From NCBI RefSeq assembly GCF_023701485.1, contig NZ_JAMQBK010000048.1, positions 1 to 54,007 on the forward strand: DNA of 54,007 bases, written 5' to 3'. Below are positions 25,255 through 34,859 of this stretch, one piece after another (position 1 is the first letter of the stretch; each line of letters starts with the position of its first letter). The notes beneath the pieces were generated by a model. It saw nothing but the letters and a program-made list of their open reading frames with translations, did not search any database and was not told the origin of the DNA. The translations under genes were made by a program, and so were the position numbers. Source of the stretch: Aporhodopirellula aestuarii (GTDB lineage: Bacteria > Planctomycetota > Planctomycetia > Pirellulales > Pirellulaceae).

Positions 25255-27722
25255 TGGTGAGTCGCTTGGCTTTGCGGAGTTTGAGTGCGGGCGAGACGCG
25301 CGTCGGGGGACCGCAAATGCACCTCGTACACTCGAGCGGGACCGCGTCTGCCTAAATCTGTTAGCTGGGAATTGGTAGGGAGAAATTGCCTCAGCTGGTT
25401 TGATGCCACGCGGTCGTTGACGACGAGAATGCAGTTTTCGTTTTTTGTGACAAAGTCCGTGAGTTTGCCGTCGTCGATGGCCGCGAAGTTGGGGATGTTA
25501 TCGCGGTCGAGATAGAACGGGACTTCTGAAAATTCATGGCTCACCGTGGCAATTGCTGAGGGAGTTTCCACGGCTAACCGTTGTTGCAGCGGTGACGTGT
25601 CAGCGAAAAGTGATTGCGAGCGACTGTAAGCGGGCAGGAGTTGGTGCATCACCATAATGGCAAACAAGAACGCGGCCGCCGTGGAACTCACCCACGCGGT
25701 CTTGGCGTGATGCCGATCCGCCAGCAGCAACAGAGAACTGACCAGCAACGCCGTCCACACGACCGCCCATAGAGAGATTGATAACGCGGTCTCGCCAGTC
25801 TGGTACATGACAAACACGACAAATCCGACCCCGGCCAAGCAGGTTGTGGCGGTTGCCGAACGGGCGGACCAAAATCGGGCGAACCAAAGATTGTTGGCAT
25901 TGGTCGGATCTCGCAAAACTTGGCTGAGATAGTGGGCCAACATCACCGCCATGGCTGGCGATGCCGGCAGGAGATAGGTCGGTAACTTGCAACGTGATAG
26001 CGAAAAGAAGACAAAACACCACACGCTCCACAGGAACAAAAAGCCGATGACAGGTGAACGGTGTCGACGTGTCGCTTCGTCGTTCCCGATCAAAAATTTG
26101 GCATAGGGAATCGTCAAGAAAGACCAAGGATGTCCCGCGATCAAAAGGACCGGAACGAAGTACCAAAACGGTTTGGCATGAAATTCACCCGCAAACCGGG
26201 CTAAGTTGTGCCGATAGAAAAACTCGACCAGGAACGTCGGATCTTGAGCAGTGACCGCGATCATCCACGGCCCTACGATGGCCGCAACGGTGCCGCCGAA
26301 GAACGCGTAATGCCACCAACGAGGTCGGATGACCGAATCCGATAGCCATGCAAACGCGAACAACGGAGGCAGCCACAAAACGATTGCCACAGGTCCTTTT
26401 GTCAGGAAGCCGAGCCCGCAGCAAATGCCCGAAAGCAACCACCAACCCAGATGCAGTCGCTGTCTATCGTCGCTTGCGCGAATGGCTTCGTACGCCGTGA
26501 ACAACGACAGCGTCACAAACATTGCCAACACGCCGTCGAGAAGTAAGTAGCGACTCGTGAAAGCGAATCCGATCGAAAGCATGAGCACGACACCGGACAA
26601 CAGTCCAATTTTGCGATCGAAAAACCGTGATCCGAAAAACATGGTCGCCGTGATAGTCGTGAGCGCGGCGCAGGCCGGGACAACCCGTGCGGTTGCTTCG
26701 TGCGTGCCGAACAATGTAAAACTGATTGCGCACAACCAATAAAGAAGCGGCGGTTTGTCGTAGTAGGTTTCGAAGTTCAGTTGGGGCAACACCCAGTTCC
26801 CCGTTGCGATCATTTCGCGGGGAATCTCGGCGTAACGTGTTTCGTCCCGGTCGATGAGTGGATAACCAAGGTTGGTAAGCAGGAAGATTGCGGCAACGCA
26901 TAGCAAAGCGATTTGCAGATATCCAAACATCCGTTGCGGTGGCCCTGAAATTTGCGTGCCGGGCGATTCGGCGCTCGCGGTAGTGGGGAACTGAACCGTA
27001 TTCCACCAATAACGAGCGAGTGCGGTGAGCACCTTTGGGATGTGCCTGATCGAAACAGTGCTAGAACCTTGGGTTCGCGGGCGATGAGAAACTCCCACCT
27101 CCACGACGCTGCGTCCCTGTTGATTCGCTTGTACCAGCAGTTCCGAATTGACCAGGAAACCATTGCCCGAGATCGACAGATTCTGAACGACGTCGCGGTG
27201 AAACATTTTCAAGGCACAGTCGACATCTCGGACACCGGTGCGAAGGAATGCTCGGACGAGTTGGTTGTAGACTTTCGAGTACAAGCAGCGCAGTGCGGTG
27301 TCTTTGCGGTCGATTCGATAACCGCAAACGATGTCATATCGCCGCGAAAGCAAAACGAAACGATCGAGTTCACTCAAATCGAATTGACAGTCCGCGTCTG
27401 TGAACGCGACCAAATCATTCACCGCCGCCGCAAATCCGCTACGCAACGCCGCCCCATATCCTTGATTGGGAGAATGCCGCATCAATCGCACTGACGGATT
27501 GGTTCGCGACACCTGTTCGACGATCGACGCAGTGGTGTCGGTACTGCCGTCGTCAACGACGATGATTTCGAAACGATCGGTAATCTTCCGCAGGGCCTCG
27601 TCGGCCTCGTTGATTGCGGTGAGGATCACTTCGCTCTCATTCCAGGCGGGGAGAACCAATGAAATGGAGGGCAGTATTACCGGGGGAGGTGATAGTGTGT
27701 TGTTGTCCGTGGGGGCGTGCAT
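25251..27722 (-). CDS. Fused GT2 + ArnT-like GT39 glycosyltransferase
   Basis: 823 residues. Residues 17-246 are a DPM1/GtrB-like GT2 enzyme: LPAWNES at 24-30, VDDGSTDTT at 56-64, the DAD metal motif at 109-111, and QGSSTVSIRHIPKVL near the end; it would load a sugar on polyprenyl phosphate. Residues ~265-820 are a GT-C ArnT-like membrane transferase with DRDETRYAEIPREM at 291-304 and YYDKPPLLYWL at 320-330. The fusion joins donor synthesis and sugar transfer in one polypeptide. Head gene of the envelope operon running to 21098; its promoter must lie in 27723-28070. Confidence 0.92.
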   Translation of the reverse strand: MHAPTDNNTLSPPPVILPSISLVLPAWNESEVILTAINEADEALRKITDRFEIIVVDDGSTDTTASIVEQVSRTNPSVRLMRHSPNQGYGAALRSGFAAAVNDLVAFTDADCQFDLSELDRFVLLSRRYDIVCGYRIDRKDTALRCLYSKVYNQLVRAFLRTGVRDVDCALKMFHRDVVQNLSISGNGFLVNSELLVQANQQGRSVVEVGVSHRPRTQGSSTVSIRHIPKVLTALARYWWNTVQFPTTASAESPGTQISGPPQRMFGYLQIALLCVAAIFLLTNLGYPLIDRDETRYAEIPREMIATGNWVLPQLNFETYYDKPPLLYWLCAISFTLFGTHEATARVVPACAALTTITATMFFGSRFFDRKIGLLSGVVLMLSIGFAFTSRYLLLDGVLAMFVTLSLFTAYEAIRASDDRQRLHLGWWLLSGICCGLGFLTKGPVAIVLWLPPLFAFAWLSDSVIRPRWWHYAFFGGTVAAIVGPWMIAVTAQDPTFLVEFFYRHNLARFAGEFHAKPFWYFVPVLLIAGHPWSFLTIPYAKFLIGNDEATRRHRSPVIGFLFLWSVWCFVFFSLSRCKLPTYLLPASPAMAVMLAHYLSQVLRDPTNANNLWFARFWSARSATATTCLAGVGFVVFVMYQTGETALSISLWAVVWTALLVSSLLLLADRHHAKTAWVSSTAAAFLFAIMVMHQLLPAYSRSQSLFADTSPLQQRLAVETPSAIATVSHEFSEVPFYLDRDNIPNFAAIDDGKLTDFVTKNENCILVVNDRVASNQLRQFLPTNSQLTDLGRRGPARVYEVHLRSPDARLARTQTPQSQATHQ

Positions 27723-28070
27723 CCATGCACTCCTGAGTTACGAATTAGTTAGTATTTGAGGAGACGTATACGAGCAAACGCGGATTCTCGGCAATACCAA
27801 CTATTAGGGTTTTAGTAATTGGGTGGCGGCGGGATTCTTTTCGCGGCGATCCAAGTCGCGAGTGAGGTCGTAGGTAGCGGTACGGCTAAACGCCGCGAAA
27901 TAAGGGTTTGCCACCCAATTTGCGTGGCGAATGCGAAGCTCGGATTCGCAGGAAAATCCGCGCCGGCGGTTACGTTCTGTGTCGCTACAGGACTAAAATA
28001 CACTCCGATTTTTCCCCTCTCCCACCTACACCTCCCTCCTCCATTTCCCCACCTTTGGATACCCCAACCG
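27723..28070. other. 348-bp divergent intergenic region
   Basis: This holds the start regions of the envelope operon (minus strand) and the heme-binding protein gene (plus strand). It contains the 104-bp inverted-repeat element listed separately. The 3' part (28010-28070) is strongly C/T-rich on the plus strand. A longer plus-strand frame reaches an ATG at 27819, but the added 84 residues lie in the repeat and have no protein character. Confidence 0.5.
27817..27920. repeat. Two-level inverted repeat (104 bp)
   Basis: The outer arms AATTGGGTGGC (27817-27827) and GCCACCCAATT (27910-27920) are perfect 11-bp complements. Inner arms TTTCGCGGCG (27839-27848) and CGCCGCGAAA (27891-27900) are perfect 10-bp complements. 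A 42-nt centre remains. It could be a small non-autonomous mobile element (MITE- or REP-like), or a structured leader or regulatory element; no target-site duplication is evident. Confidence 0.7.
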
Positions 28071-31000
28071 ATGTTGAAGCGAATCTCTGGATTCTTGGGC
28101 GTCATGACGTTGTTCGTGGCGTCGACGTTATCGACCGTGTCGCATGCGGCTGCCCCCGCTTCTGCTTTCCCGATCGAGCAAGAACAAAAGATCGCCGCGG
28201 TCGGCAATTCGCTCGCGGAGCGAATGAACCTATACGGTCATTTTGAAACACGCCTACACCTTCGGCATGCTGACAAGAACATTCGTTTTCGCAATTTCGG
28301 TTGGCCCGCCGATGAAGTGGCGAACCGGCAACGTCCTAATAGCTACACGGCGATCGATGACCCGTTGAAGGTTTTTTCGCCGAATCTCTATCTTTGCTTC
28401 TATGGATTCAACGAATCGTTTGCCGGCGACACGCCTGCGACGGTCGAAGGTTTCGTTGCGGACTACCGAAACTGGATCTCCGAGCTTGAGGTGACTTACA
28501 CGGCCGAGGGTGACACCGCGAAGTTTATCCTGGTCAGCCCCGCGGCGTTTGAATCGTCCGGTAATCCTTTGCACCCAGATGCCGACGAACGCAACGCGTC
28601 GCTCAAAGTCTATCGGGACGCGATCGAAAAACTCGCGACCGAAGATGGTCATCGTTTTGTCGATTTGTTCACGCGGACGCTTGAAGCGTTTTCCAAAGAC
28701 GACGGTCTACAATTCACGATTAACGGGGTTCACTTGAACGAGGCCGGTGACCAATTGATGGCCGCGACGCTCGATCGAGCGTTGTTTGGTGAGGATGCGT
28801 TGTCCGCAGAGGTGATGCAGCGATACGAAGGCGTCCGTCGATGGGTGAATGATAAGTCTTGGTTCCACCAGCAGGACTATCGCATGCTTAACGGATGGTA
28901 TGTGTATGGCGGTCGTCGTACATGGGACACCGAAACCTTCCCGACCGAATACCGTAAGATTCGAGCGATGGTTGCGGTGCGAGATCAATACGTCTGGGAT
29001 CTCGCCGCAGGTCGTCCGGTCGCTGACGAGCCGGATGATTCGAAGACCGGGAGTATCGTGGTCCCCGAGACGATGTTCGGGACGCGGAACGAGAACTTTC
29101 GCAAAATGCGTGAACCCGAGGAGTTGGTCTATCCGACACCCGAAGAATCCATCGACATGATGACGGTTCCCGAAGGCTTTCGCGTCGAACTATTTGCGTC
29201 TGAGCGAGAGTTTCCTGAGCTCGCCAACCCGAATCAAATCGCGTTTGATGCTAAGGGCCGGTTGTGGGTTTCATGCATGCCGAACTACCCCCAGTGGCAA
29301 CCGGGCGCTAAACGCCCCGACGACCGGTTGCTGATTCTGGAAGATACCGACGGCGACGGACGGGCGGACAAATCGACGACGTTTTATGACAAATTGATCT
29401 GTCCGACGGGATTCGAGTTCTTTGATGGCGGCGTTCTGGTGGTCGACGAACCACGCATCCTCTTCCTGAAAGACACCGATGGGGATGACCAAGCGGATGA
29501 GGTGATTCAGTTGATCGATGGGATCGCCACCGATGATACGCACCATACGATGGGCGCCTGGGAATATTCCCATGGCGGATTGCTGTATATGCTCGAAGGA
29601 ATCTCTTTGTCGACGACGTTGGAAACTCCTTGGGGAGCGTTCCGAAATCGGAACCGAGGCGGCGCGTACGTCTATGACCCGTTGTCGATGAAATTTCGCC
29701 ACTTCGTCACACCTGGCTACGGCAATCCGTGGTGTTTGGTCTTTGACGAGTGGGGCAACGCGATGGTGGGTGACGGCACGAATGCGAAACAACACTGGGC
29801 GACCCCCTTATCAGGTAAAGAGGTTGAAACTCGAAAAACGCTGGAGCCGATCTTTGACAACGAAGGGATGCGGCCCGCGGTCGGTAACGAGTTTTTGCTC
29901 TCACGCCACTTGCCCGATTCCATGCAAGGACAATTCATTTATGCGTGCGTGATCAACATGCACGGTATGCCACGTTTTAACGTACGTGATGAAGAAGGCA
30001 CCGCCGGCATGACCGGCGAGCGAATCGAAGATCTATTGTCGTCGACCGATATGATGTTCCGTCCCGTGGATCCCAAGATCGGACCCGACGGTGCGATCTG
30101 GTTCGGCGATTGGTGCAACGCGTTGATCGGTCACATGCAATACTCACAGCGTGATCCGAATCGGGACCACTCTCACGGACGTATCTACCGAATGGTGAAT
30201 ACGCAAAAGCCGTTGCTTAAGAAAGTCGACCTGGAAACAAAATCGGTCGCCGAATTGCTCGATCAATTACTCGTTCCTGAACTGCGGACCCGTTACCGTG
30301 TTCGCCGCGAAATCCGCAAGCGAGACAAAACGGATGTGTTTGCCGCCGTGACAACGTGGATCGGAGATTCCGAAGATCCGTTGCGATTATGTGAGGCGAT
30401 GTGGGTTCAAGAAAGCTTCCGTGACGTCGATCCCAATTTGATCGCGCGCGTTCTGAAATCAGACGATTTCCGCGCCCGCGCCGCAGCGGTTCATGTGGTT
30501 TCCAACGAAATGGATCGCTTGGCCAACGCACAGCAGATCGTGACCGCGGCGATCGATGATCCTCATCCTCGCGTGAGGCTCGAAGCGGTCCGGGCGCTGA
30601 GTTTCTTCACAAACGAAGAGGCAATGGTTGCGGCGTTGTCGGTGACCCAGCACCCAATGGACTACTGGATCGAATACACGCTCGAACACACTCTCCATGC
30701 GTTTGAGCCGTTGTGGGTGGGACGGGGTAATTTGGACGAATTCTTGACGTCCGCGTCCGAACCCCTACGAGCCTATTTTCAACGTTACTTGAAGATGACC
30801 GGCCCTGGCGCAGCCGCCGTCGTGCCTTTGGAAATTGCGGAGAATAGCGATTCAACTCCGGCAAAACGTGACGCCGCGATCCGTGAACTTGCGGCTATTC
30901 GTGGTGGCGATGCGAGCCGCGGTGAGGGCGTGTTCAAGCAAGTTTGTTCGGCGTGCCACCAAGTGGGTGAGCTGGGTAAGCCGTTTGGCCCAAACCTCTC

Positions 31001-31829
31001 GGATATCGGTTCACGCTTCCCGCCTGAAAAGATCATCCGATCGATTCTCCTGCCCAACGATGAAATATCAAAGGGTTACGAGACGGTACTGTTGCTCGAT
31101 TACGACGGGGTGGCCCACACCGGATTCATCTTGAAGGAGGATGAAGAGCAAATCACGCTCGGCATCGCCAACGGAAAAGAAGAGACGCTCTTGAAGGAGG
31201 ACATTGAGCTGCGGAAGGATATGAACGCCAGTTCGATGCCTGAAGGACTCATCAAGACGATTGCTCCGATCGAGTTCCTTGATTTGATTGAATACCTTAA
31301 AGAGCAAAAGGATGTTCGTCGGGTCAGTGAACGAGGGCTCAATCGACGCGAACGCTGGGTGCGAGCGGAATACCGCGAGCCACCAGCCCTCCGCACCCAT
31401 GCAGGCGCGACCGAGATTTCTCAAGACGCGTGGCTGCGGTTGGGGCGGAACTTCAACAACTCGACTTGGAACGAGGAATCGCACCTGTTTTTATCGCCAA
31501 TCCCGCGAACGCAATATGACTTCGCGTTCCATTCCGAACATGACGTTTCAGAGCCCTCTGTGACGATTCGGTTGTCGGACACGAAAACGCTTCGTCATCT
31601 TTGGATTCGCAATCGACTCGGCGGCCAATTTGACAAGCGGGCAGACGGCTTAACCGTATGGGTCAGCGACGATGACAAGCACTACTCCAAAGTCTGGACG
31701 GCGGCGGAGCCAAGATCAGAATGGATCATCGAGTTTCCGGAGGGAACCCGTGCCCGGTACATTCGAATCGGATTGCTGGGCGAGGGAACCTTTCATCTGC
31801 ATCAAGCCGTCGTGTATGGGAGTCCTTAA
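28071..31829 (+). CDS. PVC-type heme-binding CxxCH protein with SGNH and discoidin-like ends
   Basis: 1252 residues from the ATG at 28071 (signal peptide to about SHAAA). Domain order: SGNH/GDSL-like hydrolase ~38-235 (GNSL at 45-48, GFNE at 112-115, NGVHLNEAGD at 218-227); TIGR02604-like 'membrane-bound dehydrogenase' beta-propeller from ~365 (VPEGFRVELFASE; DTDGDGRADKST); HEAT-like helices ~720-930; a cytochrome-c type heme site CSACH at 959-963 with the TIGR02603 region (PNDEISKGYETV); and an F5/8C-like beta domain to the end. Such proteins are a hallmark of planctomycetes and may couple polymer or sugar oxidation to electron transfer. The SGNH block-V Asp seems replaced (TINGVH). Confidence 0.9.
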   Translation: MLKRISGFLGVMTLFVASTLSTVSHAAAPASAFPIEQEQKIAAVGNSLAERMNLYGHFETRLHLRHADKNIRFRNFGWPADEVANRQRPNSYTAIDDPLKVFSPNLYLCFYGFNESFAGDTPATVEGFVADYRNWISELEVTYTAEGDTAKFILVSPAAFESSGNPLHPDADERNASLKVYRDAIEKLATEDGHRFVDLFTRTLEAFSKDDGLQFTINGVHLNEAGDQLMAATLDRALFGEDALSAEVMQRYEGVRRWVNDKSWFHQQDYRMLNGWYVYGGRRTWDTETFPTEYRKIRAMVAVRDQYVWDLAAGRPVADEPDDSKTGSIVVPETMFGTRNENFRKMREPEELVYPTPEESIDMMTVPEGFRVELFASEREFPELANPNQIAFDAKGRLWVSCMPNYPQWQPGAKRPDDRLLILEDTDGDGRADKSTTFYDKLICPTGFEFFDGGVLVVDEPRILFLKDTDGDDQADEVIQLIDGIATDDTHHTMGAWEYSHGGLLYMLEGISLSTTLETPWGAFRNRNRGGAYVYDPLSMKFRHFVTPGYGNPWCLVFDEWGNAMVGDGTNAKQHWATPLSGKEVETRKTLEPIFDNEGMRPAVGNEFLLSRHLPDSMQGQFIYACVINMHGMPRFNVRDEEGTAGMTGERIEDLLSSTDMMFRPVDPKIGPDGAIWFGDWCNALIGHMQYSQRDPNRDHSHGRIYRMVNTQKPLLKKVDLETKSVAELLDQLLVPELRTRYRVRREIRKRDKTDVFAAVTTWIGDSEDPLRLCEAMWVQESFRDVDPNLIARVLKSDDFRARAAAVHVVSNEMDRLANAQQIVTAAIDDPHPRVRLEAVRALSFFTNEEAMVAALSVTQHPMDYWIEYTLEHTLHAFEPLWVGRGNLDEFLTSASEPLRAYFQRYLKMTGPGAAAVVPLEIAENSDSTPAKRDAAIRELAAIRGGDASRGEGVFKQVCSACHQVGELGKPFGPNLSDIGSRFPPEKIIRSILLPNDEISKGYETVLLLDYDGVAHTGFILKEDEEQITLGIANGKEETLLKEDIELRKDMNASSMPEGLIKTIAPIEFLDLIEYLKEQKDVRRVSERGLNRRERWVRAEYREPPALRTHAGATEISQDAWLRLGRNFNNSTWNEESHLFLSPIPRTQYDFAFHSEHDVSEPSVTIRLSDTKTLRHLWIRNRLGGQFDKRADGLTVWVSDDDKHYSKVWTAAEPRSEWIIEFPEGTRARYIRIGLLGEGTFHLHQAVVYGSP

Positions 31830-31834
31830 GACGC

Positions 31835-33007
31835 GTGGCTTCCATACAAGTCTCAAACGTTGAATCTATTTCGAATCCACGGATCCCGGTGCTCTTTTCA
31901 CCGGCCGTGGATTTTTGGACGTTTGGAGGCAGCGCACTTCTTGCGCTGGCCATGTTGCCTGTGGGCGCCGTGCTCGGCGTGTTGCACTCCGACACACCGC
32001 GTTGGACTTGGTTGGCCGCGATTTTATTGATCGACGTCGCTCACGTGTATGCAACCGGCTTTCGCGTTTACTTTGACCGTGATGAATTACGTCGCCGGCC
32101 TTGGCTGTATGGGCTCACGCCTCTGCTGGCGTTCTTGGTGGGAGCGGCTATTTACAGTGAGAGCGTGGCGGTGTTTTGGACGCTGTTGGCCTATCTCGCC
32201 GTGTTCCATTTTGTGCGTCAACAGTATGGCTGGGTGGCACTGTATCGTGCCCGCGAGGGCGATGTGAGTCGAGGCGGATGGTGGGTCGACGCGTCGGCAG
32301 TTTATCTCGCCACAGTTTACCCGTTGGTGTATTGGCATGCCCATTTGCCGAGGCAGTTTACTTGGTTCGCCGAAGGCGACTTTCTCGCTCTTCCGCCAAT
32401 CTTCGAGACGATTTTCGAGCCGATTTATTGGGCGGCGCTAGCAACTTACACAGGGCGTTCGCTGTATCGTGGACTTAAACAGGGGAAATGGAATCCAGGT
32501 AAAGATCTCGTTGTGCTGACGACGGCGGTTTGCTGGTATGTCGGAATCATTTCGTTGAACTCCGATTACGCGTTCACCGTCACGAACGTGATCATCCATG
32601 GGATTCCCTACATGGTGCTGATTTATTGGTATCGCTGGCATCGTCCCGGGGCGGAAGCTGCGAATCAGGACTCCGAGTTACTGGACGACGTCACCGCAGC
32701 AAGTCGTTGCAAAACGACCGCAGGACGTGTCTCTCTTTTTCTCGGCGCGATCTGGGTGTTGGCATATGCGGAGGAATTGGCGTGGGATTGCGGGCTTTGG
32801 CATCAGCACGAATGGTTGTTCGGATGGGCGGCATTTTCTATCGAATCGGCCAGCGGTGCACGGGGATGGGATGTGGGAGGGTTTGAACTGTGGATGGCCC
32901 CGTTACTCGCCGTGCCACAGATCACCCACTACGTGCTCGACGGTTTTATCTGGCGACGTTCGGCTCGCTCTGAGTCTAACCTCGCACCATCCATCGGGTC
33001 GGTCTAA
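31835..33007 (+). CDS. Polytopic membrane protein, conserved-looking histidines
   Basis: 390 residues from a GTG at 31835, 5 bp after the preceding stop; an ATG at 31721 would overlap that gene by 109 bp. About nine hydrophobic segments are present. Several helices carry histidines next to aromatic residues: LIDVAHVYATGFR, AVFHFVRQQYGW, YWHAHLP, IIHGIPYMVLIYWYRWH and ITHYVLDGFIWR. This recalls membrane metal enzymes (desaturase- or Brp/Blh-type) but I cannot assign a family. Its 3' end overlaps the convergent UbiA gene by 4 bp. Probably co-transcribed with the heme-binding protein gene. Confidence 0.7.
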   Translation: MASIQVSNVESISNPRIPVLFSPAVDFWTFGGSALLALAMLPVGAVLGVLHSDTPRWTWLAAILLIDVAHVYATGFRVYFDRDELRRRPWLYGLTPLLAFLVGAAIYSESVAVFWTLLAYLAVFHFVRQQYGWVALYRAREGDVSRGGWWVDASAVYLATVYPLVYWHAHLPRQFTWFAEGDFLALPPIFETIFEPIYWAALATYTGRSLYRGLKQGKWNPGKDLVVLTTAVCWYVGIISLNSDYAFTVTNVIIHGIPYMVLIYWYRWHRPGAEAANQDSELLDDVTAASRCKTTAGRVSLFLGAIWVLAYAEELAWDCGLWHQHEWLFGWAAFSIESASGARGWDVGGFELWMAPLLAVPQITHYVLDGFIWRRSARSESNLAPSIGSV

Positions 33008-33858
33008 CGGCCCGGTGCGATCAGGAACACGTCGTACTTCCAAACAAAGTGCATGCTGAAGATGACGATGATGTTCCAGCCGATGAAGAAGAGTTGAGAG
33101 AACCCCAGCGGGTAGCGTCGCGGGCCGAAGATCGCGTCGAATAGAAAGAAGGCTGCACCCGCGGCGAGGAACCAGGCAACCCATTGGTATCGAAACGACG
33201 TCGCCGCAATTGCCGATTCGATGATCAGCATCGCGACCAGAAGCCCTTTCGATCCGCGAACACCGATTTGAATCGCGGTCGAACGCCGTCCCTGAAGTTG
33301 GTCTTCGTCGACGTCCATCAGTTGGCCAAACAGATGGCTGTGCATCGCAAACAGGGCGCCGAATGCGAGTGCCGCCAGTCCGATTTGAGGTACCCCACAA
33401 AGCCAACTTGAGAGCACCAGCACCAACAGATACCCGGCTTGGTTGATGAGGTCCCATCCGGGGCGAGATTTAAAGTTGAGATTGTTGTAGGTGAAGTTGG
33501 CCAAGCACACGGCGACAAACCAGAAAAGCAAGATCGGACCACCGATCCAGACAAACGCCACGACGAATGGCAACTGCGACAACGCGATGATCCACGGCAG
33601 TCGTCGTCGGAGGTCTGCGTCCGGTCGGGCACCAAAAAGCCACGAATCTTTTCGTGGATTGGCCGCGTCGGTCACCGCATCGCCGAGGTCATTCCATCCA
33701 TAAATCAATAACCCGAGCGGAAAGCAAACATAGACGCATCCGAGCCAGAACGCGGGAGAGTCGAACAGGTCGCGTCCCGCAAAGGGCAGGACGAAAAACC
33801 ACAACTGCGTCGGCCAGAACCCGGGACGCGCGACTTTGATGATGGATAGCAGGTTCAA
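33004..33858 (-). CDS. UbiA-family prenyltransferase
   Basis: A 284-residue polytopic enzyme attaching a prenyl chain to an acceptor (quinone, chlorophyll, heme or lipid precursors). Both Asp-rich motifs are present: N56-D57-x-x-D60-x-x-x-D64 in GWNDLGDAVTD, and D182-V-D184-E-D186 in QLMDVDEDQLQGRRS, which bind the Mg-diphosphate of the donor. Eight to nine membrane helices follow the usual layout. The acceptor cannot be decided; no menaquinone or heme genes are adjacent. Confidence 0.9.
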   Translation of the reverse strand: MNLLSIIKVARPGFWPTQLWFFVLPFAGRDLFDSPAFWLGCVYVCFPLGLLIYGWNDLGDAVTDAANPRKDSWLFGARPDADLRRRLPWIIALSQLPFVVAFVWIGGPILLFWFVAVCLANFTYNNLNFKSRPGWDLINQAGYLLVLVLSSWLCGVPQIGLAALAFGALFAMHSHLFGQLMDVDEDQLQGRRSTAIQIGVRGSKGLLVAMLIIESAIAATSFRYQWVAWFLAAGAAFFLFDAIFGPRRYPLGFSQLFFIGWNIIVIFSMHFVWKYDVFLIAPGR

Positions 33859-33982
33859 TGCCGTGGCCTGGAAAGTGTCGTCGTGCCGTGCAACCTCTTA
33901 ACCGCGGACACCGATCGATAACGAACCGAAATTCATGAGTGATCGTTCACTTTGAGGCACTTCACCATTGGCGGGCACTTGA

Positions 33983-34828
33983 TTAGCCGAGCAAGTCGAG
34001 AACTTGTTGGTGTAATTTGCCGTTGGTGCCGACACCGTCGCCGCCTCGAACGGTTTGAGTACCTTTCCAGTCGGTGAAATGCCCGCCCGCTTCGGTAAGA
34101 ATGGGCACCATGGCGGCGACGTCCCACGCGTTGCAGATCGGATCGACCATGATGTCGGCGCGTCCGGTCGCAACCATCATGTAGCCGTAGCCATCACCCC
34201 ATGTCCGAGTCAGAAAACAGGCGTTCTCAAGTTTCTGATACGCTTCGCGGTTACCACGTTTGGTGAACGAACCGACTTCGCTGGTCACAAAGACCGCGTC
34301 GGCGAGGTTGTCGCGTTGAGAGACCTTGGCGGGTTTCCACTGGGTGGCGATATCACCGTTTGAGGTTTGTGGCAGCAGCCCGTCGGCGTAAAAACTGCCG
34401 TGACCGATCGCGCCGACGGCGGCTTGGCCGAGTGCTGGAATCAAAATCATTCCGCCGAGTGGTTGCCCGGCATGCTCAATCGCCAACAGCGTTGAGTAGA
34501 GAGGAACACCACAAATGAACGACTTGGTTCCATCGATCGGGTCGACGGTCCAGCGGTATTCATTGTCGCCGGTCTGCTCAGCAAATTCCTCGCCGGCGAT
34601 CGTGTCATCGGGGAATCGTTCAGCGAGCAATTCACGCGTCAGCATTTCGGCTTCGCGATCGGCGATCGTGACCGGTGAGTCGTCGCCTTTGCGGATGACT
34701 TCGAGCGAACGGTTTTGAAAGTGTTCGAGTGTTTTGCCACCGGCGGCGAGACCGACTTCGATCATCGCGGCGAGACGACCATCATGAGGTGCACGCCATT
34801 GATTCAGTAGCTGTTGTTGAGACTGCAT
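33983..34828 (-). CDS. Inositol monophosphatase-family phosphatase (HisN-like)
   Basis: 281 residues from the ATG at 34828; an upstream ATG at 35023 would run into the rhomboid gene. Mg-dependent IMPase motifs are present: GEEFAEQ at 79-85, VDPIDGTKSF at 95-104, and C-terminal CNAWDVAAMVPILTEAGG. In pattern it resembles the histidinol-phosphate phosphatase branch (HisN) as much as true inositol phosphatases. The substrate is therefore open. It is 31 bp downstream of the rhomboid gene on the same strand. Confidence 0.9.
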   Translation of the reverse strand: MQSQQQLLNQWRAPHDGRLAAMIEVGLAAGGKTLEHFQNRSLEVIRKGDDSPVTIADREAEMLTRELLAERFPDDTIAGEEFAEQTGDNEYRWTVDPIDGTKSFICGVPLYSTLLAIEHAGQPLGGMILIPALGQAAVGAIGHGSFYADGLLPQTSNGDIATQWKPAKVSQRDNLADAVFVTSEVGSFTKRGNREAYQKLENACFLTRTWGDGYGYMMVATGRADIMVDPICNAWDVAAMVPILTEAGGHFTDWKGTQTVRGGDGVGTNGKLHQQVLDLLG

Positions 34829-34859
34829 TCGAGTGAGACTAAGTGGTAGGAAGGATGAT

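Noticed and set aside
27819..28070. N-terminal extension of the heme-binding protein to an ATG at 27819
   Set aside because: The 84 extra residues overlay the inverted repeat, have no protein-like pattern, and would bury the clear signal peptide at 28071.
31131..31200. Two identical internal TTGAAGGAGG stretches 60 bp apart, resembling strong ribosome-binding sites
   Set aside because: They code for LKED in both places within the heme-binding protein; no start codon at proper spacing opens a credible frame.
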